From: Pseudomonadota bacterium
GTDB lineage: Bacteria; Pseudomonadota; Gammaproteobacteria; Burkholderiales; Burkholderiaceae_C
Assembly: GCA_020161145.1 (NCBI GenBank)
Contig: JAIUPQ010000001.1
Span: 868,001-932,000 of the forward strand
DNA length: 64,000 nucleotides
Direction: 5' to 3'
Shown: positions 44,689-54,162 of the stretch, piece after piece
How the letters are laid out: every line of letters begins with the position of its first letter
Numbering within the stretch: position 1 is the first letter of the stretch
Made by a program: the position numbers and the translations under genes
Notes under the pieces: generated by a model
What the model saw: the letters and a program-made list of their open reading frames with translations, nothing else
Told to the model about the DNA's origin: nothing
Databases searched by the model: none

Positions 44689-46205
44689 ATCCCGTCAAGC
44701 GCTTTACCGCCCGCAGCTCGCGCGAAGCCTTCGCGCTGGTGCGCCAGACCTTTGGCGAGGACGCCGTGGTGCTGTCCACTCGCCCCGCCAACGGCGGCGT
44801 CGAAGTGCTGGCCATGGCCGCCGACGCGGTGGACCAGATGGCCCAGCCCGCCGCGGCCGCGCCGCGCCGGCCGTCGCTGGCCGAGCGCGTCGAGCGGCGC
44901 GAGCACGACCAGCGCCAGGCCCGCCTGCCCAGCGCCGAGGCCGAGGCCGACGTGGGCCGCGACGTGGAGCAGCTTGCCATGAGCACCTTGTCGTTCCAGG
45001 ACTATGTGCGCGAGCGCATGCTGCGCCGCCGCCAGGCCGCGCTGGAAGGCCAGGCCGCCGCCCCGGCGCGCCAGGATCCCGCCATGCCGGCGTTTGCCCA
45101 GGCCACCCCGCAGCGGCCCGCCACGCCCATGGCCGCCCCGCCCGAGGTGGCGCTGCACGACGCCCCGATCGAGGCGCCCACCTACAGCCCGCCGCCCGTC
45201 CGCCGCGCGCCCACGGCCGCCGTGCTGACCGAGCCGGCCACGCACACCGAGCAAATCGAAATGATGAACGAGCTGCGCGCCATGAAGGGGCTGATCGAAG
45301 CCCGCTTCGGCGCGCTGGCCTTCATGGAAAAACTCCAGCGCCACCCCGGCGAGGCCATGCTGGTGCAGCGCCTGCTGGACGTGGGCTTCTCTCCCGGCCT
45401 GGTGCGCAAGCTGGTGGACGCCATGCCCCAGCCGCTGCCCGCCGTCACGCCCGACGAGCTGGCCTGGGCCACCGCCGTGCTGGAGCGCAACATCCTGGCC
45501 GGCGAGCACGAACCCTCGCTGGAATCGCAGGGCGGCGTCTATGCGCTGATCGGCTCCACCGGCGTGGGCAAGACCACCAGCACCGCCAAGCTGGCGGCGG
45601 CCTTCGCCACCCAGTACGGTGCGGCCAACCTGGGCCTGATCACGCTGGACGCCTACCGCGTCGGCGCGCAGGAGCAACTGCGGGCCTATGGCCGCATCCT
45701 GGGCGTGCCCGTGCACACCGCGCACGACCGCGCCTCGCTCGAAGACCTGCTGGAGCTGCTGTCGGCCAAGCGCATGGTGCTCATCGACACCGCCGGCATG
45801 GCCCAGCGCGATGCCCGCACCCGCGAGCTGCTGGACATGCTCTCGCACCCCAGCATCCAGCGCCTGCTGGTGGTGGACGCCGCAGCCCAGGGCGAGACCA
45901 TCGACGACGTGGTCACCAACTGGCGCGCCGCGCAGTGCAAAGGCGTCATCCTCAGCAAGCTGGACGAGGCCGTCAAGCTGGCCCCGGCGCTGGACGCCGT
46001 CATCCGCCACAAACTCAAGGTGCTGGGCGTGGCCAACGGCCAGCGCGTGCCTGAAGACTGGCACCGCCTGTCGGCCAGCGCGCTGCTGCAGCAGGCGCTG
46101 CGCGGCGGCGGCGCGCCCGCCTACCGCCTGCATGCCGACGACGTGCAACTGGTGTTTGCCGCCCCCGGCGTGAACGCGGGCGCCGGTGCGTTTGCCCATG
46201 CCTGA
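44685..46205 (+). CDS. flhF: Flagellar SRP-like GTPase FlhF
   Basis: Predicted 506 aa. FlhF selects the flagellation site, usually the cell pole. The B domain opens KRFTARSSREAFALVRQTFG and is followed by a variable Pro/Ala-rich linker. The SRP-type NG domain carries G1 (GSTGVGKTTSTAKLAA, about residue 289), LITLDAYRVGAQEQL and G3 (LIDTAGMAQRD). Its presence predicts polar flagella. The stop lies inside the start of the flhG-like gene (8-bp overlap). Confidence 0.94.
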   Translation: MNPVKRFTARSSREAFALVRQTFGEDAVVLSTRPANGGVEVLAMAADAVDQMAQPAAAAPRRPSLAERVERREHDQRQARLPSAEAEADVGRDVEQLAMSTLSFQDYVRERMLRRRQAALEGQAAAPARQDPAMPAFAQATPQRPATPMAAPPEVALHDAPIEAPTYSPPPVRRAPTAAVLTEPATHTEQIEMMNELRAMKGLIEARFGALAFMEKLQRHPGEAMLVQRLLDVGFSPGLVRKLVDAMPQPLPAVTPDELAWATAVLERNILAGEHEPSLESQGGVYALIGSTGVGKTTSTAKLAAAFATQYGAANLGLITLDAYRVGAQEQLRAYGRILGVPVHTAHDRASLEDLLELLSAKRMVLIDTAGMAQRDARTRELLDMLSHPSIQRLLVVDAAAQGETIDDVVTNWRAAQCKGVILSKLDEAVKLAPALDAVIRHKLKVLGVANGQRVPEDWHRLSASALLQQALRGGGAPAYRLHADDVQLVFAAPGVNAGAGAFAHA

Positions 46206-46971
46206 GCGGCCCATGCGCACCGCCATCCACCCCACCGACCAGGCCGCCGGCCTGCGCCGCCTGTTTGCCGACCAGCAGCGCCGCTGCCTGGTGCCGGTGG
46301 CCGCCAACCTGGAGCTGGACGACAGCCCCTACTGGCTTGAAGCGCTGGCGCGCGCGTTTGCCAACCTGGGGGCGCGCGTGCTGGTGGTGGACGCGGGCGA
46401 ACTGGCACCCACGCCCAGCGAACTCATCGACATCGACCTGGCCACCTGCATGGTGCCCGTGCACCCCGGCGTGGTCTACCTGGCCGCGCGCGGCGCCGCG
46501 CGCCGCCACGTGGACGCGCGCGGCAGCAGCGCCGGCTGGCTGGCCCAGGTGCAGGACGCCGCGCCCTGGGCCGACTGCGTGCTGCTGCACGCCAGTGCCC
46601 GCGAGCTGGCACGCCTGCTGCCCGAAGGGCAGGGCGGCGCCGCCGTGGTGCCCGTGGTGCTGGCCGGCCACGACGCCGAAAGCCTGACCGAGGCCTACGC
46701 CGCCATGAAGCAGTTGCAGCAGCGCTGCGGCTGCGTGGTGTTCGACGCCGTCATCGGCGCGGCCAGCCCGGCGCCGCGCCGCGCCCGCCAGGTGATCGAG
46801 CGCCTGGGCAGCTGTGCCGACAGCTTTCTGTCGGCCGTGCTGCGCCACAGCGCCCAGCTCGACACGCGCGACGCGGCTGCCATGCCCGCCGCACTCACCG
46901 AGCTGGCCACCCTGCATCTGGCGCCCACCGTGCTGGACGTCCACGAATCCGCATTCGCTCCGTTTTGTTGA
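46198..46971 (+). CDS. FlhG/FleN-position protein lacking a P-loop
   Basis: Predicted 257 aa from the ATG at 46198; MRTAIH five codons later is an alternative. It occupies the place of flhG (fleN), the MinD-like ATPase that limits flagellar number with FlhF. A MinD-like layout is recognisable (ARAFANLGARVLVVDAGELA, and late-domain segments such as GCVVFDAVIGAASPAPRRAR), but no deviant Walker A (KGGxGKT) is present where PVAANLELDDSPYWLE stands. ATP hydrolysis is therefore unlikely. It may act as a non-catalytic FlhF partner. Position is the main evidence for a flagellar role. Confidence 0.6.
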   Translation: MPERPMRTAIHPTDQAAGLRRLFADQQRRCLVPVAANLELDDSPYWLEALARAFANLGARVLVVDAGELAPTPSELIDIDLATCMVPVHPGVVYLAARGAARRHVDARGSSAGWLAQVQDAAPWADCVLLHASARELARLLPEGQGGAAVVPVVLAGHDAESLTEAYAAMKQLQQRCGCVVFDAVIGAASPAPRRARQVIERLGSCADSFLSAVLRHSAQLDTRDAAAMPAALTELATLHLAPTVLDVHESAFAPFC

Positions 46972-46982
46972 AAGCCTCTGCC

Positions 46983-47696
46983 ATGTACACCGCCCAAGGC
47001 CGTCTCGATACCCACGCGATGCTCAAGCAGTACAGCCCGCTGGTGCGCCGCCTGGCCCACCAGATGATTGCCAAGTTGCCGCCCAATGTGGAGCTGGACG
47101 ACCTGGTGCAGGTGGGCATGATCGGCCTGCACGACGCCATGGGCCGTTTCGACGCCGCGCAAGGCGTGCAGTTCGAGACCTTCGCCACCCAGCGCATCCG
47201 CGGCGCCATGCTCGACGAGTTGCGCGGCACCGACTGGATGAGCCGGGGCGACCGGCGCCAGCAGCGCGAGATCGAGTCGGCCGTGCGCAAGGTCGAGCAG
47301 CGCGTGGGCCGCCCCGCGCTGGAGAGCGAGATCGCCGCCGAAATGGGCATCTCGCTCGCCCAGTACCACGACGTGCTGACCAAGGTGCGCGGCACCCAGC
47401 TGGTCTACCTGGAGGACATGACCGGCGACGAGGCCGGCGACGACTTCCTGGACCGCCACGTCACCCACGAGGACGCCAATCCGCTGGCCCAGCTTGAAGA
47501 CTGGCGCATGCGCGAGGCCGTGGTCAACGCCATCAAGACCCTGCCCGAGCGCGAGCAGTACGTGATGAGCATGTACTACGAGCACGACATGAATCTCAAA
47601 GAGATTGCCGCCGTGCTGGGCGTCACCGAAAGCCGCGTCTGCCAGCTGCACAGCCAGTCCATCGCAAGGCTGCGCGTGAAGATGCGCGCGTGGTAG
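46983..47696 (+). CDS. fliA: Flagellar sigma factor FliA (sigma-28)
   Basis: Predicted 237 aa, normal for FliA, which directs late flagellar and chemotaxis promoters and is held by FlgM until hook completion. Region 2 (YSPLVRRLAHQMIAKLPPNV, LDDLVQVGMIGLHDAMGRFD, FETFATQRIRGAMLDELRG) and region 4 (LKEIAAVLGVTESRVCQLHS) are complete. It ends the flhB-fliA run, 11 bp after the flhG-like gene. A sigma-28-like site precedes fliE in this window. Confidence 0.96.
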   Translation: MYTAQGRLDTHAMLKQYSPLVRRLAHQMIAKLPPNVELDDLVQVGMIGLHDAMGRFDAAQGVQFETFATQRIRGAMLDELRGTDWMSRGDRRQQREIESAVRKVEQRVGRPALESEIAAEMGISLAQYHDVLTKVRGTQLVYLEDMTGDEAGDDFLDRHVTHEDANPLAQLEDWRMREAVVNAIKTLPEREQYVMSMYYEHDMNLKEIAAVLGVTESRVCQLHSQSIARLRVKMRAW

Positions 47697-47962
47697 TTGC
47701 CCTGGGGCGCGCCCGCAGGGCGGCCCCGCGCCAACTTGAGCGTTCAGGCCGAACTGCGGGCAATCCTGCCCCGTAATCGGCGCTTTGCCACCTGGGCTGC
47801 ACGCCCAATATGGCGCCTTCATACAGCCCACATCCGGTCCCGGTGCCGTCCGTGCACCCGACCGGTCTTTGTGATCCAGATCGAGACTGACACCCTGTCC
47901 AACTCCTGGTGCATCGCGACGGTCCCTGATCAACCTCCCTCTATTTCATCAGGACAGACCTC

Positions 47963-49624
47963 ATGCTTACGCTCAAGAAGTACTTTGGCATTACCACCGC
48001 CGCCATCGTGGCGTGCGGCGCCTTGCTGTCGGCCTCGCTGTACAACTACAGCACGGCATCGGGCCACTTGCGGGCCGCGCAAGACACCCGCTACCGCTCG
48101 TATCTGCTGGCCGACGAACTGCGCCAGAGCTCAGACGACCTGACCCGCCTGGCCCGCACCTTCGTCATCACCGGCGATGCGCGCTGGGAGCAGCAGTACT
48201 TCGAGGTGCTGGACATCCGCAACGGCAAGAAGCCGCGCCCCGCCGAGTACGAAAAAATTTACTGGGACTTCCGCGCCGCAGGCACCCAGCCGTCGCGCGG
48301 CACGGGCGAGACCGTGTCGCTGGAGACGCTGATGAAGCAGGCCGGCTTTACCGAGGGAGAGTTCGCCAAGCTGCAGGAGGCTGCCGCCAACTCCAACGCG
48401 CTGGTGACCACCGAGACCGTGGCCATGAACATGGTCAAAGGCCTGTACGACGATGGCACCGGCCAGTTCACCGTGCACCGCGAGCCCGATTTTGTCCAGG
48501 CGCGCGAGATGATGCACAGCCTCAAATACCACCAGGACAAGGCCCGGATCATGAAGCCGGTGGACGAATTCCTGACCCAGGTCGATCGGCGCACGCAGAC
48601 CGCGATCGACACCACCTCGGCCACCGCCTCGGCCTGGTTCATGGGGGTGGTGGGCATGGCGTTGCTGCTGGCCATCTCGTCGGTGGGCCTGATGTGGCGG
48701 ATCGCCTGCTGGATAGGCAGGCGGCTGGCGCGGGCCGTGCAGATGGCGCTGGCCGTGGCACAGGGCGACCTGACGGTGCGGCGCACGGCCGACGCGGCGC
48801 CCGACGTCATCGGCGATGTGGCCCGCGCGCTGGATCAGATGGCCGACAACCTGGCGCGCACGGTCTCGGCCGTGCGGCAGGGCTCCGACAGCGTGGCCAC
48901 CGCCAGCACCCAGATTGCCCAGGGCAACATGGACCTGAGCCAGCGCACCGAACACCAGGCCTCGGCGCTGGAGGAAACGGCGGCCACCATGGATGAGTTG
49001 GCCTCCACCGTGCGCACCAATGCCGACAACGCCCGCCAGGCCAACCAGCTGGCGCTGAGCGCCTCGCACACCGCCCTTGAAGGTGGCCGCGTGGTGGGCG
49101 AGGTCGTCGGCACCATGCGGGGCATTTCCGAGTCGTCCAAGAAGATCGCCGACATCATCGGCGTCATCGACGGCATCGCCTTCCAGACCAACATCCTGGC
49201 GCTGAATGCGGCGGTGGAAGCGGCCCGCGCCGGCGAGCAGGGGCGCGGCTTTGCCGTGGTGGCCGGCGAGGTGCGCTCGCTGGCCCAGCGCTCGGCCGAG
49301 GCCGCCAAAGAGATCAAGACCTTGATCATGACCAGCGTGAGCCAGGTCGACCAAGGCACCGCCCTGGTCGATCAGGCGGGCGCCACCATGGACGAAATCG
49401 TGGCCGGCATCAAGCGCGTGTCGGACATCGTGGGCGACATCAGCATGGCCAGCGAAGAGCAAAGCCGAGGCGTCAGCCAGGTCGGTGAGGCCGTCTCGCA
49501 GATGGACCAGGCCACCCAGCAAAACGCGGCGCTGGTGGAGCAAAGCGCGGCGGCGGCCGACAGCCTCAAGACGCAGGCCCAGCAACTGGTGCAGGCCGTG
49601 GCCATCTTCAAGGTGGCCGCCTGA
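47963..49624 (+). CDS. Methyl-accepting chemotaxis protein
   Basis: Predicted 553 aa. A membrane helix at about 9-30 anchors a periplasmic helical sensor region (about 31-215), a second helix lies at about 218-240, and a HAMP-like linker follows. The cytoplasmic part contains the invariant hairpin tip [20 protein letters not shown] and [18 protein letters not shown], which bind CheA and CheW, flanked by methylation helices. The C-terminus lacks the NWETF-type CheR tether. The ligand is unknown. It follows fliA after a 266-bp gap that contains a GC hairpin but no gene, and a 3'-UTR repeat element starts six bases after its stop. Confidence 0.93.
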   Translation: MLTLKKYFGITTAAIVACGALLSASLYNYSTASGHLRAAQDTRYRSYLLADELRQSSDDLTRLARTFVITGDARWEQQYFEVLDIRNGKKPRPAEYEKIYWDFRAAGTQPSRGTGETVSLETLMKQAGFTEGEFAKLQEAAANSNALVTTETVAMNMVKGLYDDGTGQFTVHREPDFVQAREMMHSLKYHQDKARIMKPVDEFLTQVDRRTQTAIDTTSATASAWFMGVVGMALLLAISSVGLMWRIACWIGRRLARAVQMALAVAQGDLTVRRTADAAPDVIGDVARALDQMADNLARTVSAVRQGSDSVATASTQIAQGNMDLSQRTEHQASALEETAATMDELASTVRTNADNARQANQLALSASHTALEGGRVVGEVVGTMRGISESSKKIADIIGVIDGIAFQTNILALNAAVEAARAGEQGRGFAVVAGEVRSLAQRSAEAAKEIKTLIMTSVSQVDQGTALVDQAGATMDEIVAGIKRVSDIVGDISMASEEQSRGVSQVGEAVSQMDQATQQNAALVEQSAAAADSLKTQAQQLVQAVAIFKVAA

Positions 49625-49629
49625 TCGAC

Positions 49630-49756
49630 CCCCCTACGCGGTCACAGATCGGCCTTGCCGCCCGTGAGGACCAACCGGCCTGCGAGCCGGTTGGCCCTGT
49701 CAGTGGACCGGCCAAGCCGGATCCACGGCAGTCGGCTGGGTTGGGGCGGCGCCCCG
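49630..49756 (+). repeat. Dispersed 3'-UTR element, copy 4 (after the chemoreceptor gene)
   Basis: Starts CCCCCTACGCGGTCACAGAT six bases after the stop codon. It contains a CCAACCGGC/GCCGGTTGG hairpin (49671-49694) equivalent to the 24-bp palindrome in copy 3, then GACCGGCCAAGCCGGATC and GGGTTGGGGC. The GC-rich core is followed by the Fur box that serves the next cluster. Confidence 0.75.
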
Positions 49757-49781
49757 TAGCGAAGTGCGCCAGCGACTTAAA

Positions 49782-49800
49782 CGATAATAATTCTCATTAC
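49782..49800. promoter_or_regulatory. Fur box upstream of the iron-uptake cluster
   Basis: GATAATAATTCTCATTAC matches the Fur consensus (GATAATGATAATCATTATC) at most positions and stands out as AT-rich in GC-rich DNA. It lies about 105 bp upstream of the first small membrane-protein gene and should repress the cluster when iron is plentiful. Confidence 0.7.
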
Positions 49801-49904
49801 GAAGGCAACGCGCCTGCGTCGTGAGGCCTGGGGCGACCAGGGGCTGTGCCAATCGGGTGCCGAACGCTCATGACCACGTGGGCGCAGAAGGTTCTCGATT
49901 GCAC

Positions 49905-50180
49905 ATGACGACAGCGATTCTGGCCGCCCTGCTGGGCGGCGCGGGGGCGTGGGGGCTGTACCTGGCCTCGCCCCAACAACAATGGCGGGCTCAAGGGCAC
50001 TGGCCCCGGGCCAGGTGGCCGGCGGTGGTGGCGCTGGCGGCCTCGCTGGCGCTGCTGCTGAGCCTGATGGGGCCTGCCGCCGCCTGCTTCACCTGGCTGA
50101 CGCTGGTGATGCTGGTGGGCTCGGCGGCACCGTTTGCCGGCGCCTGGCGGGCGCGCAGCCGGGGGTGTGCCCATGGCTGA
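49905..50180 (+). CDS. Small membrane protein of DUF3325 type in an iron cluster
   Basis: Predicted 91 aa with three hydrophobic segments (about 2-19, 35-52 and 58-78) and a basic C-terminus. Size, topology and place beside a PepSY membrane protein and a TonB-dependent receptor fit the DUF3325 family common in siderophore-uptake clusters of beta- and gammaproteobacteria. The molecular role is unknown. The next gene starts 8 bp before its stop, so translation is coupled. Confidence 0.6.
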   Translation: MTTAILAALLGGAGAWGLYLASPQQQWRAQGHWPRARWPAVVALAASLALLLSLMGPAAACFTWLTLVMLVGSAAPFAGAWRARSRGCAHG

Positions 50181-50481
50181 GGCGCGCGTCCGTCTGCAAA
50201 GCGCCCACTGGCTGGGCAAGACCAGCGCGGCCGTGCTGCTGGGGCCGGTGATTGCGCTGGGCCTCAGTGGCCTGTTTGCCTGGCTGGGGCCGGGCGGCAT
50301 GCCGGGGGGCGATGGCAAGCTGCAATTCACCATGTGGCTGGTGGCGCCCATCTGGGTGGCCGTGCTGTGCGCCGTGCACCTGTTTCGCAGCGGCTGGCGG
50401 GCCTGGCTGGGGCTGGGCCTGATGGCGGCCGCCGCGATGGGGGCGCTGGCCTTGACGCGCGTGGCGCTGGGGGCGCCATGA
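50173..50481 (+). CDS. Small membrane protein of DUF3649 type in an iron cluster
   Basis: Predicted 102 aa from the ATG at 50173. Three hydrophobic segments are visible, and the GWRAWLGLGLMAAAAMGAL end resembles the DUF3649 group. The family often accompanies DUF3325 and PepSY proteins near iron receptors; its function is not established. It overlaps the gene before by 8 bp and the PepSY gene after by 4 bp, so all three are one operon under the Fur box. Confidence 0.55.
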   Translation: MAEARVRLQSAHWLGKTSAAVLLGPVIALGLSGLFAWLGPGGMPGGDGKLQFTMWLVAPIWVAVLCAVHLFRSGWRAWLGLGLMAAAAMGALALTRVALGAP

Positions 50482-52055
50482 AGGTGCGCGGCGACATCTT
50501 GCGCGTCTACAAAGACGTGCACATCTGGGTCGGCATCCTGTCCAGCCTGATGCTATTCGTGGCCTTCTATGCCGGCGCGCTGACGGTGTTCGAGCCGGCG
50601 CTGGTGCGCTGGGCGGCACCGCCCACCCAACTGGCCCCTCCACCGCCGCTGGGGGCGGCGCAGGGCTTGATGCAGGCCGTGCTGGCCCGCCACCCCGAGG
50701 CGGCGGCCGACCTGACGCTGGTGGTGACGCCCACGCCCGAGCAGCCGGCGCGGGTGATCTGGCGTGAGCGCGGCGCCACGCGGGGGCAGAGCACCACCTT
50801 TGGCGCCAGCCTGGCGCCCGATGGCAGCCTGCAGGTCGAGCGCCTGGCGCCGGCCCCGGTGGCGGGTTTCATCGACGCGCTGCACCAGCGCGTGGGCCTG
50901 CCGCTGGCCGATGGGCTGGCGCGCACGGTGATGGGGGTGGTGGCGCTGCTCTATGCGGTGGCGCTGGTGTCGGGCGTGGTGCTGGTGTTGCCCACGCTGG
51001 CGCGCGACCTCTTTGCGCTGCGCATCGGCGCCAACCTCAAGCGGATGTGGCTGGACGTGCACAACGCACTGGGCATCGTCAGCCTGCCGTTCCACCTCGT
51101 CATGGCGCTGACCAGCGTGGTGTTCGCCTTCCACGACCCCATCTACGAGGCCCAGGGCAAGCTGGTCTATGGCGGCGACATGCCCTGGGAGGCACCGCAC
51201 CCGGTGCCGTCATCACCCGCGCCGCTGCTGGCGCCCGAGGCACTGCTGCACACGGTGCAGGCGCAACTGCCCGGCCTGACGGTGACCCACCTGAGCTGGC
51301 ACCAGACGCCCCAAGGCATGCGGGCGCTCGTCACCGGACAGGACAGCCGCTGGGGCACGCGCCAGCGCACCCACATGAGCACGCCGGTCGACCCCTATAC
51401 CGGCGCCGTGGACGCGCACGAGCTGCCCAGCCACATGGCCGGCTACGACGCGGCGGTCAACGCCTTCTTCATGCTGCACTTCGGCAGCTTTGGCGGCGAC
51501 GCGGTGCGGCTGATGTACCTGCTGCTGGGGCTGGCGGGGGCGGTGGTGTTCTACAGCGGCAACCTGCTGTGGATCGAGTCGCGTCGCAAATCGCGGCGGG
51601 CCGGCCAGCCGCCGCCGCAGGCCCGCAACGCCGAGTGGCTGGCCCGCCTCACGGTGGGCGTGAGCCTGGGCTGCGCGGCCGGCGTGTCGGCCACGCTGGC
51701 CGCCGCCCGGTGGTTGCCGCAGCAGGTGGCGGCACCCGCAGCCTGGCATGAGGGCATCTACCACGCCGTCTTTGTGGCCGCCGTGGTGTGGGCGCTGGCG
51801 CGCGGTGCGGCGCGCGCGGCGCCGGCCCTGCTGGCGCTGTGCACGGTGTTCACGCTATGCATTCCGCTGGCCAGTGCGCTGGGCGCCTGGAGCCTGGCGG
51901 GTGCCTGGCGCCACCCCGGCGCCGGCGTGGCGGTGGATCTGGCCGCGCTGGCCTTCGCCGCCGTGTTCGCGGTGCTGGCCCGCGCCGCACACCGGCGTGC
52001 GGTGCGGGGCCGCCGCGACAGCGTCTGGGCAGCATCCCCAGCCGCATCATGGTGA
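50478..52055 (+). CDS. PepSY-associated transmembrane protein (iron-regulated, PiuB-like)
   Basis: Predicted 525 aa. The opening VYKDVHIWVGILSSLMLFVA contains the first helix of PepSY_TM proteins, with the His-bearing YKDVHIW motif. Further helices lie at about 155-180, 195-215 (LDVHNALGIVSLPFHLVMAL), 345-365 and the C-terminal region, with a large periplasmic loop between. Conserved histidines within membrane segments suggest haem or iron redox chemistry; such proteins are proposed to reduce ferric siderophores in the periplasm or membrane. The gene overlaps the preceding one by ATGA. The second Fur box begins immediately after its stop. Confidence 0.8.
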   Translation: MKVRGDILRVYKDVHIWVGILSSLMLFVAFYAGALTVFEPALVRWAAPPTQLAPPPPLGAAQGLMQAVLARHPEAAADLTLVVTPTPEQPARVIWRERGATRGQSTTFGASLAPDGSLQVERLAPAPVAGFIDALHQRVGLPLADGLARTVMGVVALLYAVALVSGVVLVLPTLARDLFALRIGANLKRMWLDVHNALGIVSLPFHLVMALTSVVFAFHDPIYEAQGKLVYGGDMPWEAPHPVPSSPAPLLAPEALLHTVQAQLPGLTVTHLSWHQTPQGMRALVTGQDSRWGTRQRTHMSTPVDPYTGAVDAHELPSHMAGYDAAVNAFFMLHFGSFGGDAVRLMYLLLGLAGAVVFYSGNLLWIESRRKSRRAGQPPPQARNAEWLARLTVGVSLGCAAGVSATLAAARWLPQQVAAPAAWHEGIYHAVFVAAVVWALARGAARAAPALLALCTVFTLCIPLASALGAWSLAGAWRHPGAGVAVDLAALAFAAVFAVLARAAHRRAVRGRRDSVWAASPAASW

Positions 52056-52058
52056 TAC

Positions 52059-52079
52059 GATTGCGAATCATTTGCATTC
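52059..52079. promoter_or_regulatory. Fur box upstream of the TonB-dependent receptor
   Basis: ATTGCGAATCATTTGCATTC resembles the proteobacterial Fur-box form GCGAATCATTTGCATT. It lies 3 bp after the PepSY-gene stop and 18 bp before the receptor ATG, giving the receptor its own iron control in addition to the upstream operon. Confidence 0.65.
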
Positions 52080-52096
52080 AAACTGGAGTGATTCTG

Positions 52097-54115
52097 ATGC
52101 GAGCTTGGAATGCGCGGGCAGTTGCCGCGTGCGCAATGGGTTGGGCAGGGGTGTACGGGGCGGCGCTGGCCGAAGAAGGCGCGGCGCGCCCTGAGCGTCC
52201 GGTTGAAGAGGCGCCGGCCGCCGACACGGTGGTCATCACGGCCTCGCGCCTGCCCGGCGAGACGCGGCCCACCTGGCAAGCCATCCAGCGCAGCACGGTG
52301 CTGGACATGAAAGACATCCTGGTGCAGCAGCCGGGCCTGTCGGTCAGCGGCGGCTCGGGCGCCTCGCAGCAGTGGTATGTGCGCGGCCTGGGCGAGAACG
52401 AGCTGACCTTCACCGTGGACGGCGCGGGCCAGAGCACCCAGGTGTTTCACCACCAGAGCCGCTTCATGTTCGACCCGGCGCTGCTCAAGACCATCCAGAT
52501 CGACAAGGGCGCCGGCGCGGCCAGCGCCGGCATCGGCGTGACGGGCGGCGCCATCCGCATGACCACGGTGGACGCCACCGACCTGCTGGCCGAGGGGCAG
52601 ACGGTGGGTGCACGCGTCAGCCTGGGGGCGCACAGCAACGAAGGCTGGTCGGGCTCGCTGGCCGGCTATGGGCGCGTGGGCGCATTCGATGCGCTGCTGG
52701 TGGTCAACCGCGTGGATGACCGCGCCTACGACGACGGCGACGGCCAGAGCGTGCCGTATTCGGCCGTGCAACAAGATGCCTATCTGGCCAAGCTGGGCTG
52801 GACGCTGGCCGACGGCCACCGGCTGGTGCTGAGCCAGCGCCGCGAGGCGCAGCAGGGCGCCCGCCCGCTGCGGCTCAACGTGCTGGGCCTGGCCGGCCTG
52901 CCGCCGTTCGACAGCGACCTGACCCAGACCACCACCAACCTCGAATACGAAGGGGCCGACCTGGGCTTTCTGACGCAGGTCAGGGCCAACGTCTTCGACA
53001 TGCAGGTGGACGACCAGCGCAATGCCGCCGGCCCCATGCCCACCACCGGCTTTGCCAGCCTGCTGCCGGCCCGCAGCCGGGCCGAGCTGCACAGCAGCGG
53101 CGCCAACCTGGAGCTGGCCAGCGACTGGGGCGACCACCGCCTGCTCTACGGCTACAACCTGCGCCGCGAGGAGATTCGCAACCCCGGTGCCACGGTGGGG
53201 CGCGGGCGCGAGGACAAGACCGACCAGGGCGTCTATGTGGAGGGCATCTGGTCGTTCGAGCCGGTGACGCTGACCACCGGCCTGCGCTACGACCGCTACC
53301 GCATGACCAACACCAGCAGCCAGCAGGCTGAAGACGGCGTCTGGAACCCCAGCCTGGCGGCGGTGTGGGCGGTCTCGCCCCGGCTGGATCTGACGGCGCG
53401 CGCCGCCCAGGCCAGCCGCAGCCCGCGCCTGCACGAGGCCTATGTGCTGGGCCTGCCCTGGGGCGACACCTACCGGCTGGCGGACGACATCAAGCCCGAG
53501 CGCGCCTTCAGCCGCGAGCTGGGGCTGGACTGGCACGATGGCCCGCTGAGCGCCACGGCCACGGTGTTCAAACAGACCATCCGCGACTACCTGGGCAGCC
53601 GCTACGACGCCGCCACCGACATCACCACCCAGGCCAACATCGGCCGGCTGGAAAGCCCCGGCTACGAGTTGGCCGTGGCCTGGCAGCAGGACGGCCTGGC
53701 GCTGCGCCTGGGCACCACCTACAGCGAGCCGCGTGTCAACGGGCGCTACGAGCAGTCCACGCTGGACAACGTGCCCACCGGCCGCCAGTGGCTGAGCGCG
53801 GTCAGCTACCGCTTTGCCGCGCCGCGCGTGACCGTGTCATGGCGCGGGCGCTACCAGCAGCGCCTCTCGGTGCCGCTGTACGACGACACCACCGGTGCGG
53901 TCAGCGGGCACGACGCCAAGCCCGGCTACGGCGTGCACGATGTCAGCATCACCTGGCAGCCGCTGGCCACCGACGTGCTGAACCTGAACCTGGCCATCCA
54001 GAACGTGGGCAACAAGCGCTACCTGAGCCAGACCAACTTCTGCTACACCAACCAGACGGCCTGCCTACCCGAGCCGGGCCGCGACGTGCGGCTGTCGGCC
54101 AACTACAAGTTCTGA
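52097..54115 (+). CDS. TonB-dependent outer-membrane receptor, probably for a siderophore or haem
   Basis: Predicted 672 aa from the ATG at 52097, with GGAG 8 bp upstream. A signal peptide ends near AALAEEG. The TonB box region (TVVITASRLPGE) precedes the plug domain (VRGLGENELTFTVDG), and a 22-strand barrel follows, ending in an aromatic C-terminal NYKF. The plug's FxxP-like and NPNL-type haem motifs are not seen, so a siderophore is more likely than haem, but the substrate is unproved. SQTNFCYTNQTACLPEPGRD in the last strands contains a cysteine pair often seen in siderophore receptors. Fur box upstream. Confidence 0.88.
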   Translation: MRAWNARAVAACAMGWAGVYGAALAEEGAARPERPVEEAPAADTVVITASRLPGETRPTWQAIQRSTVLDMKDILVQQPGLSVSGGSGASQQWYVRGLGENELTFTVDGAGQSTQVFHHQSRFMFDPALLKTIQIDKGAGAASAGIGVTGGAIRMTTVDATDLLAEGQTVGARVSLGAHSNEGWSGSLAGYGRVGAFDALLVVNRVDDRAYDDGDGQSVPYSAVQQDAYLAKLGWTLADGHRLVLSQRREAQQGARPLRLNVLGLAGLPPFDSDLTQTTTNLEYEGADLGFLTQVRANVFDMQVDDQRNAAGPMPTTGFASLLPARSRAELHSSGANLELASDWGDHRLLYGYNLRREEIRNPGATVGRGREDKTDQGVYVEGIWSFEPVTLTTGLRYDRYRMTNTSSQQAEDGVWNPSLAAVWAVSPRLDLTARAAQASRSPRLHEAYVLGLPWGDTYRLADDIKPERAFSRELGLDWHDGPLSATATVFKQTIRDYLGSRYDAATDITTQANIGRLESPGYELAVAWQQDGLALRLGTTYSEPRVNGRYEQSTLDNVPTGRQWLSAVSYRFAAPRVTVSWRGRYQQRLSVPLYDDTTGAVSGHDAKPGYGVHDVSITWQPLATDVLNLNLAIQNVGNKRYLSQTNFCYTNQTACLPEPGRDVRLSANYKF

Positions 54116-54162
54116 GTGCCCACGGGGCTGGGCTGAACCCAGCCCGCTTTCGACGGCTGGGC

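Noticed and set aside
47704-47727. GC hairpin after fliA as an intrinsic terminator
   Set aside because: The stem is imperfect and there is no T run after it, so intrinsic termination is not supported.
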